DNA from: Cytophagaceae bacterium
Lineage (GTDB): Bacteria > Bacteroidota > Bacteroidia > Cytophagales > Flexibacteraceae
Assembly: GCA_947458545.1 (NCBI GenBank)
Contig: CANGYH010000001.1
Span: 1,302,001-1,366,000, forward strand
Direction: 5' to 3'
Length of the DNA stretch: 64,000 bases
The notes beneath the pieces are model-generated. The model made no database searches, was not told where the DNA came from, and saw only the letters and a list, made by a program, of their open reading frames with translations. The translations under genes and the position numbers were made by a program. Below are positions 27,532-36,161 of this stretch, piece by piece; within the stretch, counting starts at the first letter, position 1; every line of letters begins with the position of its first letter.

Positions 27532-28764
27532 TCAGCTTCTGATGGCTTCTACCGGATCCATCCGGCTGGCTTTAAGGGCCGGGAGCGTGCCGGCAGCCAA
27601 CCCTACAGCGGCAGAAACCAGCAGGCCGGTGCGGATGTTGCCAAGGGTTAGCTCTAGCCGGAGGTAGTCTTGCGGGATGGTGGTGCAGAGATAGACGATG
27701 CCGATGCCCAGGATGCCGCCTGCCAGCGAAAGCAGCATGGCCTCGAACAGGAACTGCCACAGAATAAACTCTCGGCGCGCGCCTAATGCTTTTTGGATGC
27801 CTATCTGGCTCTGGCGCTCGCGGACAGAGACGAACATGATGTTGGCAATGCCAAAGCCCCCCACCAGGATACTGAAGCTGCCGATGATGGCGCCTGCCAC
27901 CGTGAAGACGGCAAAAATGGCGTCTATGGCAGAGGTAATCATCTCGGGTTTGTTGATTGAAAAATTATCTTCTTGGCTGGGGCGCAGGTTGCGCCGGGCG
28001 CGCATCAGCAGCCTTACCTCCTCTTGCAGGCGCACCATGCCTGGGTCGTCTGCGCGGGCTTTCATTACGACCATCGGATCTACGCCGCCGTTGCCAATCT
28101 TTTGTACCCGCTTAAAAAAGCCGAAGGGCACGTAAATGCTGTTGTCGTTGCTGGGCGTACCGATGAGGGTTTTGCCTTCGCGGCGCATTACGCCAATAAC
28201 CTGTAGCGGCAAACCTCGGTAATAGACGACCCGCCCAACGGCGCCCAGGCCTGGGTACAGGGTGGCGGCAACCTCTGCACCGATGATAGCGACGGGCGCA
28301 CCGGATGCGGCCTCGGCCACAGAAAAGTACCGCCCCTGCGCTACGGGTATGTTGGTGGTGCGGTTGGCCGTGTAGGTGCCGCCCTTCAGGCTTGCGATGA
28401 TGGTGCGGCTGCCTGCCTTAAACTCCCGGTCTTCTCGCCAGGCTACCAGGGCCAGGGCGGCGGCTTGGGTGACGTTACGCTCCAGGTAGAAAAAGTCGTG
28501 CTCTTTGACGGTAGGGCGGTTGAGGTAGCGCCACCAGGCAAATCCCGGCTTAAAGTTCCAAGGCCATTTCTGCACGTAGATTACTTCGTCTCCCAGAAAA
28601 GCCATGGAGCTTTTTATCTCTCTCTTAAGGGAGTCTATGGCCGTAAATACCATGACGATGGCAAAGATGCCGACTGTCATCCCGAGCAGGCTTAGCAGGG
28701 TACGCACCACGTTTACGCGCAAGGCGTGGAGCGCAAACCGAAAAGCCTCTAGCCACAAAAACAT
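27532..28764 (-). CDS. ABC transporter permease, MacB/FtsX family
   Basis: A 410-residue permease with one N-terminal transmembrane helix (about 18-42; LLSLLGMTVGIFAIVMVFTA), a large periplasmic domain of the MacB type (about 45-280; VAQGRYFSVAEAASGAPVAI, IIGAEVAATLYPG), and three C-terminal helices of the FtsX fold (from FSILVGGFGIANIMFVSVRE to the end, LKASRMDPVEAIR). Such proteins couple ATP hydrolysis to periplasmic work, for example efflux or lipoprotein release. No ATPase gene is adjacent, so the partner must be elsewhere. I use the ATG at 28764; the upstream TTG at 28782 adds nothing typical. Confidence 0.9.
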   Translation of the reverse strand: MFLWLEAFRFALHALRVNVVRTLLSLLGMTVGIFAIVMVFTAIDSLKREIKSSMAFLGDEVIYVQKWPWNFKPGFAWWRYLNRPTVKEHDFFYLERNVTQAAALALVAWREDREFKAGSRTIIASLKGGTYTANRTTNIPVAQGRYFSVAEAASGAPVAIIGAEVAATLYPGLGAVGRVVYYRGLPLQVIGVMRREGKTLIGTPSNDNSIYVPFGFFKRVQKIGNGGVDPMVVMKARADDPGMVRLQEEVRLLMRARRNLRPSQEDNFSINKPEMITSAIDAIFAVFTVAGAIIGSFSILVGGFGIANIMFVSVRERQSQIGIQKALGARREFILWQFLFEAMLLSLAGGILGIGIVYLCTTIPQDYLRLELTLGNIRTGLLVSAAVGLAAGTLPALKASRMDPVEAIRS

Positions 28765-28853
28765 GGCCCTAAGGTAAGGCAAAGAGCGGCTGACGCAGGT
28801 ACACTCGGGGCAAACGGCCTGGCCTGGTGCTAGCGCCTACCCCCGCCGGGCGG

Positions 28854-28861
28854 TACCTTTG
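28854..28861 (+). promoter_or_regulatory. -7 promoter box (TACCTTTG) of hemE
   Basis: An exact TAnnTTTG match, 12 nt before the hemE ATG at 28874. An in-frame TTG at 28859 lies within the box, so it cannot be the start if this is the promoter. The expected 5' leader would be only about 5-8 nt. Confidence 0.65.
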
Positions 28862-28873
28862 CGGCCGTACTTT

Positions 28874-29938
28874 ATGGCCGCTATACCTACTACCCCCGCC
28901 TCTGCCCCTCTGCAAAACGATTTGCTGCTGCGTGCCGCCCTCGGCCAGCCGACTGAGCGTGTGCCCGTCTGGCTGATGCGCCAGGCTGGCCGCATTCTGC
29001 CTGAGTATCGGGCTGTGCGCGAGCGGTTGTCGGGCTTTAAGGAGTTGGTAGAAACGCCCGAGCTGGCGGCTGAGGTTACCATACAGCCGGTGGATTTGCT
29101 GGACGTAGATGCGGCCATCATCTTCTCAGACATTCTGGTGGTGCCCGAGGCTATGGGTTGCACCTACCTGATGGAAGAGCGCCGCGGCCCGGTGTTCCCG
29201 CAGCCCTTGCGTAGTGCCGCCGATGCCGAGCGCCTGCAGGTGCCCGATGTGGACCAGGCGCTGGGCTATGTACCGGCGGCCATCCGTATCACCAAAGAGC
29301 GGCTGGCGGGCCGTGTGCCTCTGATCGGCTTTGCCGGGGCCCCTTGGACGCTACTGGCCTACATGGTAGAAGGCGGCGGCAGCAAGACTTTTAGCCGGGC
29401 GCGGGCCATGCTGGTAAACGAGCCTGCCTTAGCCCATGGTATTTTACAGAAGGTTACCGACACGACCATTGCCTACCTGAAGGCGCAGATAGCCGCCGGG
29501 GCCAACCTGGTGCAGTTGTTCGACTCTTGGGCGGGTATCCTATCACCCAGCCTATACGAGGAGTTCTCTCTGCGGTATCTGCGGCAGATTGTGGAGGGGC
29601 TGCAAGACACAGGCGTACCAGTTACCGTTTTTGCCAAAGGGGCCTTTTTTGCGCTTGAGGGTATTGCGGCAACGGGTTGCCACACCGTTGGCATTGACTG
29701 GAACACCACGCCAGCCATGGCCCGGCAGCTCTGCGGCCCCAACGTTACCCTGCAGGGCAATCTTGACCCTGCCGCCCTGCTGGGCCCAGATGCGCATGTG
29801 GTGGCCGAGGCAGAGCGGATGCTGGCAGCGTTTGGCACGCAGCGATACATTGCCAACCTGGGCCACGGCGTATATCCAGAAACAAATCCAGACCGGGTAC
29901 GCACCTTTATCCGCACGGTAAAAGCCTGGCAGGGCTAA
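28874..29938 (+). CDS. hemE: Uroporphyrinogen decarboxylase
   Basis: A 354-residue enzyme that removes four carboxyl groups from uroporphyrinogen III to give coproporphyrinogen III in haem synthesis. The motifs [16 protein letters not shown] (about 31-46; substrate-binding Arg residues), [34 protein letters not shown] and [11 protein letters not shown] are intact. Length is typical. The start is fixed by a promoter box just upstream. A glycosyltransferase gene follows after 15 nt and is probably co-transcribed. Other haem genes are not in the window. Confidence 0.98.
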   Translation: MAAIPTTPASAPLQNDLLLRAALGQPTERVPVWLMRQAGRILPEYRAVRERLSGFKELVETPELAAEVTIQPVDLLDVDAAIIFSDILVVPEAMGCTYLMEERRGPVFPQPLRSAADAERLQVPDVDQALGYVPAAIRITKERLAGRVPLIGFAGAPWTLLAYMVEGGGSKTFSRARAMLVNEPALAHGILQKVTDTTIAYLKAQIAAGANLVQLFDSWAGILSPSLYEEFSLRYLRQIVEGLQDTGVPVTVFAKGAFFALEGIAATGCHTVGIDWNTTPAMARQLCGPNVTLQGNLDPAALLGPDAHVVAEAERMLAAFGTQRYIANLGHGVYPETNPDRVRTFIRTVKAWQG

Positions 29939-29953
29939 ACACGAGGTACGCTT

Positions 29954-30733
29954 ATGCAAATGCCCGGCAAGCTGCCCCTGACCGCCGTCCTCATTACGTA
30001 CAACGAGGCCGATAGGCTAGAGGCCTGCCTGCAATCGCTCTGGTTTTGCCAGGCCATTGTGGTGGTAGATAGCGGCAGCACCGATGGCACACAGGCACTT
30101 GCGGCCCAAGCTGGCGCTAAGGTGCTGCAGCGGCCCTTTGATGGTTTTGGGCCACAGAAGGCCTGGGCCGTTGCTCAAGCCCAGACAGATTGGGTGCTTT
30201 GCCTGGATGCCGACGAGCGCGTAACCCCGGCGCTGGCGTCTGCCATAGGCAAAGCCTTTGAGGCAAGCCTGCCCAAGGTGGCGGGCTTTCGGCTACGGCG
30301 GCGGTTTTTCTTTTTAGGCCAGGAGCTTAAACACGGCGGTGAGACGCGGCAGGGGTACATCCGCCTTTTTGACAAACGGCGGGGCAATTACAACCAGGCC
30401 CGGGTACACGAGCAGGTTGAGTTGGATGAGGCTGGGCCGCTGCTTGAGGGCTATCTGCTGCACGAGAGCTACCGCAACCTGCAAGACTACCTTGAGCGGT
30501 TTAACCGCTACACCACGGCCGGGGCGCAGGCCTTGTATGAAAAGGGCAAGCCTGCGCCTTGGTATCAGATTTACCTGCGCTTTCCGTTTAACTTTTTGCG
30601 TTTGCTGCTGGGCAAAGGCCTGCTGCTAGACGGCTATGCGGGGTGGGTATGGGCATTTTTGTCGAGCGTGTATCCGGTGGTAAAGTATGCCAAGCTCCGT
30701 GAGCTATACCGAGGCACCGAGCCTAAAACTTGA
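29954..30733 (+). CDS. Family 2 glycosyltransferase (KdtX/WaaE-like)
   Basis: A 259-residue GT-A fold enzyme. TAVLITYNEADRLEACLQSL opens the nucleotide-binding domain, VVVDSGSTDGT and LCLDADERV (the DxD-type motif) follow, and the C-terminal part (FRLRRRFFFLGQELKHGG, RVHEQVEL) matches the group containing WaaE/KdtX, which adds glucose or a similar sugar to lipopolysaccharide core. The C-terminal hydrophobic stretch (FNFLRLLLGKGLLLDGYAG) may touch the membrane. It follows hemE by 15 nt. It overlaps the convergent PorT-family gene by 11 nt at the 3' ends. Confidence 0.88.
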   Translation: MQMPGKLPLTAVLITYNEADRLEACLQSLWFCQAIVVVDSGSTDGTQALAAQAGAKVLQRPFDGFGPQKAWAVAQAQTDWVLCLDADERVTPALASAIGKAFEASLPKVAGFRLRRRFFFLGQELKHGGETRQGYIRLFDKRRGNYNQARVHEQVELDEAGPLLEGYLLHESYRNLQDYLERFNRYTTAGAQALYEKGKPAPWYQIYLRFPFNFLRLLLGKGLLLDGYAGWVWAFLSSVYPVVKYAKLRELYRGTEPKT

Positions 30734-31439
30734 CGCCGAGATCTAGCGCTACGACGTCTGTACGGATGGTGTAGCGGTCTCGGGCGGGGCCGATTTTCTC
30801 GTCGAAAGCACCGAAGTTGGTTACCAGGTTGCGCAGGCCCCGGTTGTAGCTAAAGCCGCCAAAGAGGGTGGTAGATTCGGCCACACGGTACTCTAGGCCG
30901 GTGCCGAACCATAAGCCGATATCGACGGGCTGGAAGGGTGCCCCTTCAGGCTCTTGCCCCGGACCCTCGTAGCGCACCCGCTTTTGGGTGATGATGATAT
31001 CTGCCGTAGCACCAAGCTGGAAGTACAGCTTGATATCCGGGGCGATCTCGTTGGTAAAGAGCTTTACGGTAGCGGGTATCTGAATCTGTTGCAGGTTCCA
31101 GACGATAGAGGAATTGTCTGTCCGGTTCTCTATGCCGGCACGTTTCACCGTGTAAAACAGGCCTGAGCTTATGGCATAGTTGGTTCTGAAGAGATAGTCA
31201 ATCAGTACTCCGCCAGAGAAATTTAGCCCGGCAGGCTTACTGCCGTAGGCAATATCCTGTGGGTTACCGTTGGCGTCGTTGATGTCTCGGCGGGTGAGGT
31301 CTTTGACGCGGGTAAAGGCTACGGTAGGCGCGGCGCGCAGGCCGAGTCTTAATTGCGCTTGTGCGGGTTTGGCACAAAAAGCCAGAAGCACGCAGAGGGC
31401 CAGGGCTACTTTTGCAGGGTTGGTAACAATGAGTCGCAT
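30723..31439 (-). CDS. PorT-family outer-membrane beta-barrel protein
   Basis: A 238-residue protein with signal peptide (ALALCVLLAFCAKPAQA) and an eight-strand-type barrel of the PorT family, ending in LGVKF with C-terminal Phe. PorT (SprT) is needed for type IX secretion in gliding or periodontal Bacteroidota; many paralogues in this family do other things, so the exact role is uncertain, but the neighbour is gldB. I use the ATG at 31439 because it precedes the signal peptide; the longer ORF upstream is the shadow of gldB. The start codon overlaps the start of gldB on the other strand. Confidence 0.85.
   Translation of the reverse strand: MRLIVTNPAKVALALCVLLAFCAKPAQAQLRLGLRAAPTVAFTRVKDLTRRDINDANGNPQDIAYGSKPAGLNFSGGVLIDYLFRTNYAISSGLFYTVKRAGIENRTDNSSIVWNLQQIQIPATVKLFTNEIAPDIKLYFQLGATADIIITQKRVRYEGPGQEPEGAPFQPVDIGLWFGTGLEYRVAESTTLFGGFSYNRGLRNLVTNFGAFDEKIGPARDRYTIRTDVVALDLGVKF
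31407..31414 (+). promoter_or_regulatory. -7 promoter box (TACTTTTG) of gldB
   Basis: An exact TAnnTTTG match on the plus strand, 14 nt before the gldB ATG at 31429. It lies inside the coding sequence (signal peptide region) of the divergent PorT-family gene. Confidence 0.55.
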
Positions 31440-32454
31440 ACGATTGAAGGCAAACTGGGGCATTGCGCTGCTGGCGCTGTCTGCCCTAGTTACGCAAAGC
31501 TGCCATAAAGGTGAAACATCGCGCTGCAAAAATGCGCCAGAGGCCGCTGCCCTGCCTGTTAGCATTACCCGGCTAGAGGCAAGGATGGCAAAGATTGAAG
31601 ACTCGGCCCAGGGGCGAGATTTTCTGGCGCAAGAGCCAGAGCTGGCCACAGCCGTGTTTTATGCTGACCTGGGCCCCGGGGCTGACACCGCTCAGGTTTG
31701 GCAGTTGCTTGCCGCACAGGCGAAGGACCCATACATGGATACCCTGCGCCAAGACGTGCTGCAGACCTACCCTAGCCTGGCCCAGCTTGAGGCCGATCTG
31801 GGCCAGCTCTACGGAAGGGTGCAAAGCGCATACCCCGGCTTTACCCCCCCGGCCAAAACGTATACGCTTGCCAGCGGATTCCGTATTGACCTTTTGTATT
31901 TAGACTCGCTGCTGTTGATTGGTCTGGAGCATTTTATGCCTGACAATGCGCATTACGAGCCGCCCTCTATTCCGCGTTATATCCGCCAGCGGATGCGGCC
32001 CTATGCCATTGTGCCGGGGGTGGCCAAGCTACTGGCAGACAAATACGTGAAAACGGATTTTAACCCCGAACAGGCCATGGTTGAAGAAATGGTGCGCTGG
32101 GGCAAGATTCTTTACTTTCAGGAGCAAATGCTGCCCTGCACGCCAGACACGGTTCTGATTGGCTACCCTGCCGCTGCCTTGGCAGACGTAGAAAAGAATG
32201 CCCCCATGATTTACGCCCACTTTGTAGATAGGGGGTTGTTCTTCTCGACAGACCATTTGCTGCGGGCCAAGTACGTGGGCGAGCGCCCCACCATAACAGA
32301 GATTGGCCCTGCCTGCCCTGGCCGCATTGGCCAATGGATGGGTTGGCAGATTGTGCGCAAATGGGCCAAGGATAAAGCCCTGAGCCTACCCCAGGTGATG
32401 GCCGAGCCGGATGGGCGCAAAATCTTTAACGAGGCGCGCTGGAAGCCAGAATAG
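31429..32454 (+). CDS. gldB: Gliding-motility lipoprotein GldB
   Basis: A 341-residue lipoprotein. The signal peptide ends in a lipobox (LVTQSC, Cys 25). The C-terminal half is typical of GldB (KILYFQEQMLPCTPDTVLIG, CPGRIGQWMGWQIVRKW). GldB is an envelope protein needed for gliding in Flavobacterium; the fold resembles zinc peptidases but without full catalytic residues in most members. The start overlaps that of the divergent PorT-family gene by 11 nt. A strong terminator follows after 31 nt. Confidence 0.88.
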   Translation: MSRIRLKANWGIALLALSALVTQSCHKGETSRCKNAPEAAALPVSITRLEARMAKIEDSAQGRDFLAQEPELATAVFYADLGPGADTAQVWQLLAAQAKDPYMDTLRQDVLQTYPSLAQLEADLGQLYGRVQSAYPGFTPPAKTYTLASGFRIDLLYLDSLLLIGLEHFMPDNAHYEPPSIPRYIRQRMRPYAIVPGVAKLLADKYVKTDFNPEQAMVEEMVRWGKILYFQEQMLPCTPDTVLIGYPAAALADVEKNAPMIYAHFVDRGLFFSTDHLLRAKYVGERPTITEIGPACPGRIGQWMGWQIVRKWAKDKALSLPQVMAEPDGRKIFNEARWKPE

Positions 32455-32485
32455 GGTTTGGGAAGAGGCAGATATGGGCACAAAC

Positions 32486-32513
32486 AAAAAGACCTGCTAC
32501 GGCAGGTCTTTTT
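32486..32513 (+). terminator. Rho-independent terminator after gldB
   Basis: AAAAAGACCTGC and GCAGGTCTTTTT form a 12-bp perfect stem with a TACG tetraloop. The T-run is part of the stem, and it is symmetrical, so it can also stop minus-strand transcripts (TTTTTGTTTG follows on that strand). Confidence 0.93.
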
Positions 32514-32584
32514 GCGAATCCTTTAAAACAAAAACCACTATTTATCCTTTGCACGGCCCCTCCCCCCCCGGGTTCGGGACCGCA
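32488..32584 (-). ncRNA. Candidate small RNA on the minus strand
   Basis: The 440-nt gap 32455-32894 has no gene. On its minus strand a perfect -7 box TATATTTG (32588-32595) lies about 100 nt before the bidirectional terminator at 32486-32513, which would give a transcript of roughly 95 nt, GC-rich at the 5' end (an 8-G run) and AT-rich in the middle. I could not match it to a known RNA family, and the -33 element is not evident. The remaining part of the gap (32600-32850) holds no recognisable feature; AATGGG/CCCATT around an A/T loop (about 32855-32875) may be a weak terminator for the minus-strand genes. Confidence 0.25.
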
Positions 32585-32894
32585 GGACAAATATAGACAG
32601 TAGCTATAACAAGCACGCAAGCCCAACTGCGTATTACTTAAAGACCATTCTATTGAAGCTGAGGCGGTAATCATCTGATTACTATACGCAATACGCATAA
32701 GGAGCCTTGATAATGTTGGGGTAACAAGGCCTGGCATGGGGCAAGATATCTAGCCCTATTTCTGCCAACTATGGGTTTTTTTCGGCGAATTGCCGGATTT
32801 GCTCCCTTATCCGCAGGGCAACAAGCCTAGATCAACGATTTGAAGCTGTCTTAAAATGGGATTTTTTTGCCCATTGACCTGCCTGACACAGAGG

Positions 32895-33108
32895 CTATTT
32901 GCGCAACCAACCCAAAAGCAAGGACAGCAGCAGGCTTACCAGCAAAGAGGTAGCCAAGGGGGCATAGAGCGTAAAGCCAGGCCTGCGGATGGTAAAGTCG
33001 CCAGGCAGCTTGCCTAGCCAAGGGATGCGGCGGGCCATAGAGCACCACAAGGCCTGCCAATAAGAGCATTAGCCCTGTGGCTATTAATAGCTTGCCCATG
33101 GGTTGCAT
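32895..33108 (-). pseudogene. Frameshifted DUF2905 membrane protein gene
   Basis: The first part reads MGKLLIATGLMLLLAGLVVLYG, the N-terminal helix of DUF2905 proteins. The rest of the family sequence (IPWLGKLPGDFTIRRPGFTLY, then APLATSLLVSLLLSLLLGWLRK and a stop at 32895) is present but in another reading frame; the switch is needed near 33032-33042 (CTATGGCCCGCC). As sequenced, the first frame runs on into an unrelated tail to 32851. A single-base change or sequencing error would explain it; no homopolymer that would favour programmed slippage is present. The gene starts 6 nt after the upstream gene on the same strand, so it is the last gene of a two-gene operon. Confidence 0.82.
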
Positions 33109-33114
33109 AATGGT

Positions 33115-34272
33115 TTACTCGCAAAAATGGCGCTCTAACAACAGCCCAAGCGCAAACGACGGTGAGCTGAATCGAACAATCTGCCAAGGCCTCGGGGCTA
33201 CGGCCTGGGCCAGCCAAAGGCGGTACTCGGCCCCGAGCGGAAAGCGATACAGGGCAAAGTCGGCTGCCTCTTGAACGCTGAAGGCAGGCACAGGGCCGGG
33301 CCGATGGCCCAGCATGGCCTGCGAGACTTGCACCACCAAGCGCTCGAAGCCTGTTAGACCTTGGCTAGCCTCTAGCTTGCACAAGGTAGCCAACAGGCGG
33401 GGGCGGTGCTCAACCACAAAGTCGTGGGCCGGGTGCGCCGCCATAAAACGGGCCAGGGTATAGCCCAGCCCTACGGCATGGGCATAGTAGGGTGCAATTC
33501 GGTAAGCATCGGTCAAGATCAAGTCTTGGCTTATGACGTCTGCCAGGATGTGGAGACTGTCCTCGTCGTGCCGGTTGAGGGGGCCGCCGAGGGTCAGGAC
33601 CCAGTTCATGACGTTGGCCAGCACGCCGACGTCGAAGCTGAGCGGCATATGTTCAGAGAAAAACGTGGTGTAAGCCGCCAGGCCCTGCCACGCCGGGCGG
33701 GTATGGGGCACCGGGCCTGCCACCTGCCCTGCATGGCGTGGAAGTTTGATATGGCGCAGCCATGCCTGCTGCTCTGGGGTGTGGGGCAGCGTCAGGTATA
33801 TGAGTGCCGTATCGTCTGGATCGTCTGGCGGGCGGAAGTGCTCGGCTTGACTGAAGGCGCGGCCGAAAGGGAACCACCGCTTTTGCGGCCGGGTCTGGTA
33901 AAAGGCATAGCTCCACAAGCCGGGCACCGATCGGTAGTGTTGGTATTGGGCTGTGATACCGCTTGCCAATTGGCGCCAGGCCTGGGCAAAAGGCTCTGCA
34001 GGGTGGCGGGCAGCGAGCCTTTGGAGCAGATAGGCAAGGTTGGCAGGGTAAAAGGCAGAGTCGTCTGCACGGTCGTACCCGAAGGCACCATGCCTCCGGC
34101 TGGCGGGCCAGCCGGGCCGTATGCCCTCTGGCGGGGCCATTAAAAACTGCTGCAAGAGCCTGGTGGCCGCCTGGGCAAAGCCTGGGGTGCCGGCCAGCGG
34201 CAGTGCGGCAAGCGCCCGGGCCTGGGCATGCACGTCGGCTAGGGTAAACAATTGCGTAACAGTGAGGCGCAA
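33115..34272 (-). CDS. Unknown protein with a DxDDTA motif
   Basis: About 385 residues, mostly alpha-helical, without signal peptide. Residues 150-156 read DDPDDTA, which matches the DxDDTA acid motif of squalene-hopene and class II terpene cyclases, where the central Asp protonates the substrate. The surrounding sequence (GLWSYAFYQTRP, FDVGVLANVMNWVL) is not obviously a cyclase, and the length is shorter than the usual 600 residues or more, so the match may be structural or chance. The start is TTG at 34272; it overlaps a CTTTG box, so translation may begin further in, for instance at 34251 or 34233. It is divergent from purH and followed by the DUF2905 gene. Confidence 0.75.
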   Translation of the reverse strand: MRLTVTQLFTLADVHAQARALAALPLAGTPGFAQAATRLLQQFLMAPPEGIRPGWPASRRHGAFGYDRADDSAFYPANLAYLLQRLAARHPAEPFAQAWRQLASGITAQYQHYRSVPGLWSYAFYQTRPQKRWFPFGRAFSQAEHFRPPDDPDDTALIYLTLPHTPEQQAWLRHIKLPRHAGQVAGPVPHTRPAWQGLAAYTTFFSEHMPLSFDVGVLANVMNWVLTLGGPLNRHDEDSLHILADVISQDLILTDAYRIAPYYAHAVGLGYTLARFMAAHPAHDFVVEHRPRLLATLCKLEASQGLTGFERLVVQVSQAMLGHRPGPVPAFSVQEAADFALYRFPLGAEYRLWLAQAVAPRPWQIVRFSSPSFALGLLLERHFCE

Positions 34273-34334
34273 AGTTGCAGGGTAGGCTGTCCATCGGGCC
34301 AGGCTGGCCTTGGGGGCTGCCCTATCTTCGGCCC

Positions 34335-35945
34335 ATGAAAAGGCGTATCAGCTCTGCACTCATCTCTGTTTACCACAAAGACGGCCTGGAGCCTGTAGTG
34401 CGGGCTTTGGCCGCCAAAGGAGTGCGCCTCATCAGTACGGGCGGTACGTACGACTTTATTACCGGCCTTGGCCTGGCGGCAGACCGGGTAGAAGACCTCA
34501 CGCAGTATCCAGCCATCTTTGGCGGACGGGTGAAAACGCTGCACCCGGTGGTATTTGGCGGGATTCTACAACGAGACGGCCATGCCGCGGACGCTGCCGA
34601 GGCCTCACAATATGCGATACCTGCCATAGACCTGGTGGTGGTTGACCTCTACCCCTTTGTGGATACGGTGCAGAGTGGTGCAGACCATACCGCCATCATC
34701 GAAAAGATTGACATTGGTGGCATATCGTTGCTGCGGGCCGCTGCCAAAAACTACGCCAGCGTGCTTACCATAGCCCACAGAGATTATTATGATGAACTGG
34801 TAGAGCTCATTAAGGCCGGCGGTACAACAACCTTACAAGAGCGGAGACGCTTTGCAGCGCTTGCCTTTGGCGAGGTGCTCAATTATGACGAAGCCATTGC
34901 TGATTACATGACCGAACAGGCTATGGCTGATCTGGACCTTGAGGCACAACCCGAGGCAGAGGAAGACGAGGAGTTAGAAGACCTGAACGATCAGGAGCCA
35001 GACCAGGACGATGACCTGGACGATGAGCCCATAACCGAGCTTCGGTATGGAGAAAACCCGCACCAGGCCGCCCAGTTTGAAGGAGATTTGGCAGAGATCT
35101 TTACCCAACTGCATGGCAAAGAGCTGAGCTACAACAATCTGCTTGATCTGGATGCTGCCCTGAACCTGATTACGGACTTTGACCTTGAGCTAGAGCATGG
35201 GCAGGTGTGTTGTGCCATTATCAAACACAATAATGCCTGTGGCATTGCGCTGGCCCAAGACGGGCTGACGGCTTGGCAACAGGCCTTGGCGGCAGACCCC
35301 GTGTCGGCCTTTGGCGGGGTGATAGCCTTTAACACCACCGTAGATGCCCATTTAGCACAAGCGATAGACGGTATCTTCTTCGAGATTTTGGTAGCACCAG
35401 GCTACAGTGCCGAGGCCTTGGAGGTACTAAAGCGCAAAAAGAACCGGATTCTGCTGGAGCTGCATGCCTACACGCCGCAGGCATGGGTAGGCCGCGCTGC
35501 GTTGAATGGCTACCTGTGGCAAGATGCAGACCAGGCCGTTGAGACGGAGGCAGACCTAAAGACGGTATCGGCCAAGGCCCCGACGACCGAAGAGATTACA
35601 GCGCTTTTGTTTGCCGCCCGTGTCTGCAAGCATACCAAGAGCAATGCCATTGTGTTAGCCAAGGGTACGCAAATGCTGGCCAGCGGCATGGGCCAAACCA
35701 GCCGAGTTGATGCTCTGCGGCAAGCCATTGCCAAGGCGCAGAGCTTTGGTTTTGGCCTGCAGGGGGCTGTTATGGCCTCAGATGCCTTTTTCCCTTTTCC
35801 GGATTGTGTTCAGATTGCTGCCGAAGTAGGCATTGCGGCCATCGTACAGCCTGGGGGCTCTATCAAAGACCAAGATTCTATCGACGCTGCCAACCAAGCT
35901 GGGATAGCAATGGTCTTTACGGGTAAGCGCCACTTTAAGCACTAG
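34335..35945 (+). CDS. purH: Bifunctional AICAR transformylase / IMP cyclohydrolase
   Basis: A 536-residue enzyme for the last two steps of IMP synthesis. The N-terminal MGS-like cyclohydrolase domain (about 1-195; ALISVYHKDGLE, STGGTY, GGRVKTLHP) is followed by the transformylase domain (from LRYGENPHQ; IKHNNACGIA carries the catalytic KH pair; GMGQTSRVDA). Between them lies an unusual acidic linker, about residues 200-230, in which 19 of 31 residues are Asp or Glu. I chose the ATG at 34335 that precedes KRRISSALISV; a TATCTTCG box lies 4 nt upstream. The ORF extends upstream to 34275 without coding-like sequence. Confidence 0.97.
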   Translation: MKRRISSALISVYHKDGLEPVVRALAAKGVRLISTGGTYDFITGLGLAADRVEDLTQYPAIFGGRVKTLHPVVFGGILQRDGHAADAAEASQYAIPAIDLVVVDLYPFVDTVQSGADHTAIIEKIDIGGISLLRAAAKNYASVLTIAHRDYYDELVELIKAGGTTTLQERRRFAALAFGEVLNYDEAIADYMTEQAMADLDLEAQPEAEEDEELEDLNDQEPDQDDDLDDEPITELRYGENPHQAAQFEGDLAEIFTQLHGKELSYNNLLDLDAALNLITDFDLELEHGQVCCAIIKHNNACGIALAQDGLTAWQQALAADPVSAFGGVIAFNTTVDAHLAQAIDGIFFEILVAPGYSAEALEVLKRKKNRILLELHAYTPQAWVGRAALNGYLWQDADQAVETEADLKTVSAKAPTTEEITALLFAARVCKHTKSNAIVLAKGTQMLASGMGQTSRVDALRQAIAKAQSFGFGLQGAVMASDAFFPFPDCVQIAAEVGIAAIVQPGGSIKDQDSIDAANQAGIAMVFTGKRHFKH

Positions 35946-36161
35946 AATTTGGAAAAGCGGCGCGGTACAGCGATGGCCAATCTTTAGATGTTATTTGGTC
36001 ATTATTACACTTTAACCACTTTTGGCGGATTAATTGGGGCAATTGGCGTAATATTCGTGCGCAAATCCAAAAAATGTGCAAACTTTGTGGCTCAACCCAA
36101 CTGCTGTAATTACTGTCTAATGGCAGTGTTGGGCCGTACGATACTGCTCCAGCTTTCCTAG

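Noticed and set aside
31440-31649. N-terminal extension of the PorT-family gene
   Set aside because: It reads the reverse complement of gldB; the signal peptide begins at 31439.
32540-32600. Small SRP RNA (4.5S) in the C-rich stretch
   Set aside because: The conserved SRP apical loop sequence is not present; only a GC-rich block and a terminator are visible.
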